6,257 bases of DNA from Pseudomonadota bacterium (GTDB taxonomy: Bacteria > Pseudomonadota > Gammaproteobacteria > JAKAQQ01): positions 1 through 6,257 of the forward strand of contig JAJZNM010000159.1 in the NCBI GenBank assembly GCA_021852325.1, given 5' to 3'. A program made the position numbers and the translations under genes. Position 1 is the first letter of the stretch, and every line of letters starts with the position of its first letter. The notes under the pieces are model-generated. The model was not told the origin of the DNA. It saw nothing but the letters and a program-made list of their open reading frames with translations, and made no database searches. Positions 6,096 to 6,257 of the stretch are shown here, in pieces.

Positions 6096-6257
6096 ATGTC
6101 CATCCACCTCAAAAGCCGATCCGAGCAGGATGCGATGAGACGCGCCTGCCAGGTCACGGCCGAGACCCTGAATCTCGTGGGCGGTGCGATCCGCCCCGGG
6201 GTGACGACCGATGAACTCAACGACCTCTGTCATGACTACATCGTCAAGCACGGTGGG
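6096..6257 (+). CDS. map: Map, type I methionine aminopeptidase (N-terminal part; runs off window)
   Basis: Methionine aminopeptidase removes the initiator methionine from nascent proteins in the cytoplasm. Only 54 codons are in the window (the family is about 260 aa), so none of the metal ligands are visible. The N-terminus MSIHLKSRSEQDAMRRACQV matches the usual start of the family (MSI-IK-x-EE-x-MR-A), and RPGVTTDELNDLCHDYIV at 33-50 matches the conserved PGVTT-EL-D--C-DYI stretch. The ATG has no Shine-Dalgarno sequence: only CGAGC directly precedes it. The gene is divergent from rpsB, as in E. coli and many other proteobacteria. Confidence 0.93.
   Translation, partial: MSIHLKSRSEQDAMRRACQVTAETLNLVGGAIRPGVTTDELNDLCHDYIVKHGG

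Noticed and set aside
1..6257. CRISPR arrays, insertion sequences, tRNA or rRNA genes, phage or defence genes
   Set aside because: No spaced direct repeats, transposase motifs, terminal inverted repeats or tRNA-like sequence were seen; the window is filled by conserved core genes.

Overview
This window is a compact stretch of bacterial core chromosome, roughly 60% G+C. It carries seven consecutive genes on the minus strand and the start of one divergent gene on the plus strand. Gene order on the minus strand is rpsB - tsf - pyrH - frr - uppS - cdsA - rseP, with map diverging upstream of rpsB. This is the classic translation / lipid-precursor / envelope cluster of Gamma- and Betaproteobacteria. 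The map-rpsB divergence and a two-PDZ RseP that resembles the E. coli protein in the first PDZ region favour Gammaproteobacteria. The genus cannot be told from the sequence alone.

Layout from right to left, in the direction of transcription. (1) 6096-6257 (+): first 54 codons of map, type I methionine aminopeptidase, running off the window. (2) 5802-6095: divergent control region with a strong extended -10 promoter for rpsB, a predicted leader of about 200 nt, a long-range inverted repeat, a GC-rich hairpin and an operator-like palindrome over the rpsB -10. (3) 5801-4815: rpsB (S2) with an unusual, highly charged C-terminal tail of about 87 residues. (4) 4822-3941: tsf, overlapping rpsB by 8 bp. 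(5) 3926-3204: pyrH. (6) 3198-2641: frr. (7) 2634-1894: uppS. (8) 1894-1106: cdsA. (9) 1041-1: N-terminal 347 codons of rseP, which leaves the window before its stop.

Genes are packed with gaps or overlaps of -8, 14, 5, 6, -1 and 64 bp. No intrinsic terminator is visible, so one long transcript is likely. The products serve protein synthesis (S2, EF-Ts, ribosome recycling factor, and methionine aminopeptidase from the divergent gene), pyrimidine nucleotide supply (UMP kinase), undecaprenyl-diphosphate synthesis for cell-wall carriers (UppS), CDP-diacylglycerol synthesis for phospholipids (CdsA) and regulated intramembrane proteolysis in the envelope stress response (RseP).

No new multi-gene system is present. 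The points most worth a second look are the absence of dxr, which normally sits between cdsA and rseP or between frr and uppS; the S2 tail, which occupies the place of the usual rpsB-tsf spacer; the structured rpsB leader; the palindrome on the rpsB -10; and the map start, which has no Shine-Dalgarno sequence and lies directly behind a -10-like hexamer.
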